Shown: positions 61,901 to 64,000 of the stretch, piece by piece
Layout of the letters: every line of letters starts with the position of its first letter
How positions within the stretch are numbered: position 1 is the first letter of the stretch
Source of the DNA: Neorhizobium galegae bv. orientalis str. HAMBI 540
GTDB lineage: Bacteria; Pseudomonadota; Alphaproteobacteria; Rhizobiales; Rhizobiaceae
Reading direction: 5' to 3'
Assembly: GCF_000731315.1 (NCBI RefSeq)
Contig: NZ_HG938354.1
Location: 1,364,001 to 1,428,000 of the forward strand
Length of the DNA: 64,000 bases
The notes under the pieces: model-generated
Databases searched by the model: none
Told to the model about the DNA's origin: nothing
Seen by the model: the letters and a program-made list of their open reading frames with translations, nothing else
Program-made: the position numbers and the translations under genes

Positions 61901-64000
61901 TCAACCATCCGGAAAAGGGACCGTGGCCATAACATCGCCTGCCGAAACGCGGGCGATTTCAAGGGCAGGCAGGGCGAGGATATCTTCGAGGACATACCTA
62001 TTGTCTCCGCCGAACTGCGGGGCCGGGCGGCGCTGGCTGCCCGGCGTCCGACTGAGGTGGATCGGCAGGCCCGGATAACGATGCCGCCCGGCATCCGGAT
62101 GATCAAGCTCCGTGAAGAACCCCCGATGGGCAAGATAGGTGCTGGAGGCGACATCGGCGGCATTGGCAACCGGGGCGGCGGCCACCCCGGCATATTGAAG
62201 AAGCCTTGCGACCGCGTGCTTGTTTCGCACAGCAGTCCACTCGGACAGTATCGCAGTCAGTTCCGTTTCATGGCGCTTGCGTGCTGCAAGATCGGAGAAC
62301 CGCGGGTCGGTTGCGAGCCCAGGATGCCCGATGGCGGAACAGAGCGCCTGCCATTGCACCTGGTTTTCGGCAGCGATGACCACCCATTGGTCTTCGCCCC
62401 TTGCCGGAAAAGCGTCATGCGGCGACATGTTCGCAACGCGGTTGCCATCCGGGAGGGGGTCGACCCCGCTCTCGGCCGCCAGCAGGAGTTCCGCGCCGAT
62501 GAACTGCATCGCCGCTTCGACCTGGGGCACCTCGACATACTGGCCCCTGCCCGTCCGGTCCCGATCATGAAGCGCCGTCAAGATCGCAGCAGCCGCGTTG
62601 AAGCCGCCGATCGGGTCTAGGTAGGAAGGCCCGCTGTTTTCCGGCTGCCCGCCCGGATAGGCCATCATTGCCGACATTCCGGTTGCCATCTCCATGGTCG
62701 GGCCCAGCGCTGCGTATCCCGACATCGGTCCGCTGCCTCCGAAAGCAGGGAGCTCCGCAACGATGATGTCCGGCTTGATTGCTGTGAGGCTTTCGTAGTC
62801 GAGCCCGAGTTTTGCGAGCGTGCCGGGCCTGAAATTGCAGATTAATATATCGGCGACGGCAACGAGTCGGCGCAGCGTACTGCGCCCCTCCTCCGTCTTC
62901 AGGTTGAGGATGCAGGAGAGTTTGTTGACATTCTGCGAGTTGAAGAGAAAGGACCGGTCGAATGGCCGGGAGCCCGGTTCGCCATCCGGAAAATTGATCG
63001 GGTTCGGCCTCTCCTTGTTGAGCCGCCAGGAATTCACGCGGTTCGGTGATTCCACATGGATTGACTGCGCACCGAAATAGGCAAGGACCCGGCCCGCCAT
63101 CGGGCCCGCCCAGGCCGTGGTGATCTCGATCACTCTCAGACCATCGAGCGGCGGCAGTTGAGAAGATCTCGACGATTGCCGCGGCTGCCGGCTTTTGGCC
63201 TCCCAGACCGCGGGATCGATCTTCAGCGCCCCAAGTGCGGGCGCGCCGGATCTGACCACGCGCGGTGTGGCGCTCAAGCGGAACGGCGGGCCAAGGATCA
63301 GCCGGTCCTCGACCTTTTCCCAATAGTGTCGGCCGTTCAGGTGGCGGTTATGGATCTGCTCGGATGGACGATAGGCTTTTGCGGCAATGACCTGGGCTTT
63401 CTGCAGCCGATCCACCAGGTCCTCAGCAGGCCAGTTCGCGACCTTGTCCTGAATGATCTCGTAAAGGGTATCCCAATTTGCCCGCCGCACCTGGGGATCG
63501 GAAAAGCGCGGGTCGGTTTCCAGAGGGAGCAGATCGAGCGCGGTGCAGACCGCGCGCCAACGGTGATTGTAGATCCAGATGCAAACCCAACCATCGCGGC
63601 ACTTCACTTGCCCTGCCGGGATCGTCTGGTCCTGCCTCGTGTGGATCGAACCGTTATAGATGTGTCGCATGACATAAGGGAAACACATGGCCGCAGCGGT
63701 TTCGGCGGCATCGATCGCCACGATCTGGCCGAGACCGCTGGAATGGCGCTCGTGCAAAGCCGTCATGATGCCGATATAGGCCGCCTGCCCTGCGGCAAAC
63801 GATGCACGCTCGCCGACGCCATAGAGAGGTTCCCGCCCATAGGCGCCATTGTTGTTCATCATCCCGGACAGGGCCTGAAGAACGATCTCCGGCCCGCGCC
63901 ACTCCTTCAGCGGTCCGTCGCAACCAAAGGCGGAGATACAGACCGCGATGCAGGCGGGATTGAGGTGCATGACCTTCTCGGGATCCAAATCCTCCGGCAG
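61901..64000 (-). CDS. tandem-domain class III CoA-transferase (CaiB/BaiF family), partial at window edge
   Basis: About 700 codons are visible and the frame is open through the window edge; the real start lies outside. The N-terminal visible half has CISAFGCDGPLKEWRGPEIV and GIMTALHERHSSGLGQIVAI, then a small domain with DPRFSDPQVRRANWD, which is the second half of a CaiB-type domain. A second full domain follows from about residue 282 (PLDGLRVIEITTAWAGPMAG, LILNFRPG-like ICNFRPGTLAKLGL, YLDPIGGFNAAAAILTALHD and DPRFSDLAARKRHE). Class III transferases move CoA between acids through a catalytic Asp. The catalytic Asp is expected in each domain near the NLKTEEGR-linked region; I did not locate it with certainty. 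Two domains in one chain are unusual. Confidence 0.85.
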   Translation of the reverse strand: MPEDLDPEKVMHLNPACIAVCISAFGCDGPLKEWRGPEIVLQALSGMMNNNGAYGREPLYGVGERASFAAGQAAYIGIMTALHERHSSGLGQIVAIDAAETAAAMCFPYVMRHIYNGSIHTRQDQTIPAGQVKCRDGWVCIWIYNHRWRAVCTALDLLPLETDPRFSDPQVRRANWDTLYEIIQDKVANWPAEDLVDRLQKAQVIAAKAYRPSEQIHNRHLNGRHYWEKVEDRLILGPPFRLSATPRVVRSGAPALGALKIDPAVWEAKSRQPRQSSRSSQLPPLDGLRVIEITTAWAGPMAGRVLAYFGAQSIHVESPNRVNSWRLNKERPNPINFPDGEPGSRPFDRSFLFNSQNVNKLSCILNLKTEEGRSTLRRLVAVADILICNFRPGTLAKLGLDYESLTAIKPDIIVAELPAFGGSGPMSGYAALGPTMEMATGMSAMMAYPGGQPENSGPSYLDPIGGFNAAAAILTALHDRDRTGRGQYVEVPQVEAAMQFIGAELLLAAESGVDPLPDGNRVANMSPHDAFPARGEDQWVVIAAENQVQWQALCSAIGHPGLATDPRFSDLAARKRHETELTAILSEWTAVRNKHAVARLLQYAGVAAAPVANAADVASSTYLAHRGFFTELDHPDAGRHRYPGLPIHLSRTPGSQRRPAPQFGGDNRYVLEDILALPALEIARVSAGDVMATVPFPDG

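Noticed and set aside
1..64000. CRISPR arrays, tRNA, rRNA and repABC-type replication genes
   Set aside because: I looked for regular short repeats, cloverleaf-like ends and initiator or partition operons and saw none; the ParB-like gene at 27522-28570 is not part of a repABC set.

Overview
The window reads as a large replicon (plasmid, chromid or plastic chromosomal island) of an alphaproteobacterium, most likely a member of the Rhizobiaceae (Rhizobium/Agrobacterium group). The basis is GC-rich codon use, many sugar and peptide-type ABC importers each paired with its own LacI, GntR or XylR-type regulator, a small block that resembles rhizobial plasmid genes, toxin-antitoxin pairs, and a scatter of truncated insertion sequences and decayed genes. 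The species call is inference; no rRNA, tRNA, CRISPR array or replication initiator was found.

Layout. 0-5.2 kb is a worn junction zone: the end of an IS3-family element, a hydrolase remnant, a small membrane protein, an intact subclass B3 metallo-beta-lactamase-like gene, a divergent TetR/glutathione S-transferase pair with a clear palindromic operator, then a frameshifted nadE and an alkB-like remnant. 5.8-13.3 kb is a sugar-acid module: a complete peptide/nickel-type ABC importer, an FCD-domain GntR regulator, and a divergent glucarate dehydratase. 13.3-15.9 kb is debris (RraA-like and HxlR-like pseudogenes, pieces of IS110 and IS3 elements) holding one intact VapBC pair. 15.9-23.05 kb is a xyloside module: XylR-type regulator, sugar-binding protein, two permeases, GH43 beta-xylosidase and ATPase, closed by a strong terminator.

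23.1-31.0 kb is accessory: an IS5-like remnant, an MFS exporter with a divergent AraC regulator, a candidate small RNA, a conserved-looking hypothetical gene, a ParB-like gene broken by one frameshift, a HigBA pair, and the C-terminal stubs of a large plasmid helicase/methylase-like protein and of a HEPN protein. 31.08-38.4 kb is a six-gene operon (oxidoreductase, TIM-barrel isomerase, sugar ABC importer) with a divergent LacI regulator and two matching operators 53 bp apart.

38.4-45.8 kb holds two tandem MarR-like regulators divergent from a CLC-CBS chloride transporter, a small hypothetical protein, a multi-PAS histidine kinase with a degenerate receiver domain, and a diguanylate cyclase. 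45.9-64 kb is the most original block: a predicted glycoside hydrolase, a LacI regulator, two paralogous Tat-exported family 5 binding proteins around one DppBCDF importer, an 859-residue unassigned protein with a carbohydrate-enzyme look, an enolase-superfamily dehydratase, a hotdog (MaoC-like) dehydratase and a tandem-domain class III CoA-transferase that runs off the window. Together these suggest uptake of a glycoside or sugar-acid conjugate, cleavage, dehydration and further breakdown as a CoA thioester; that pathway is inferred, not shown.
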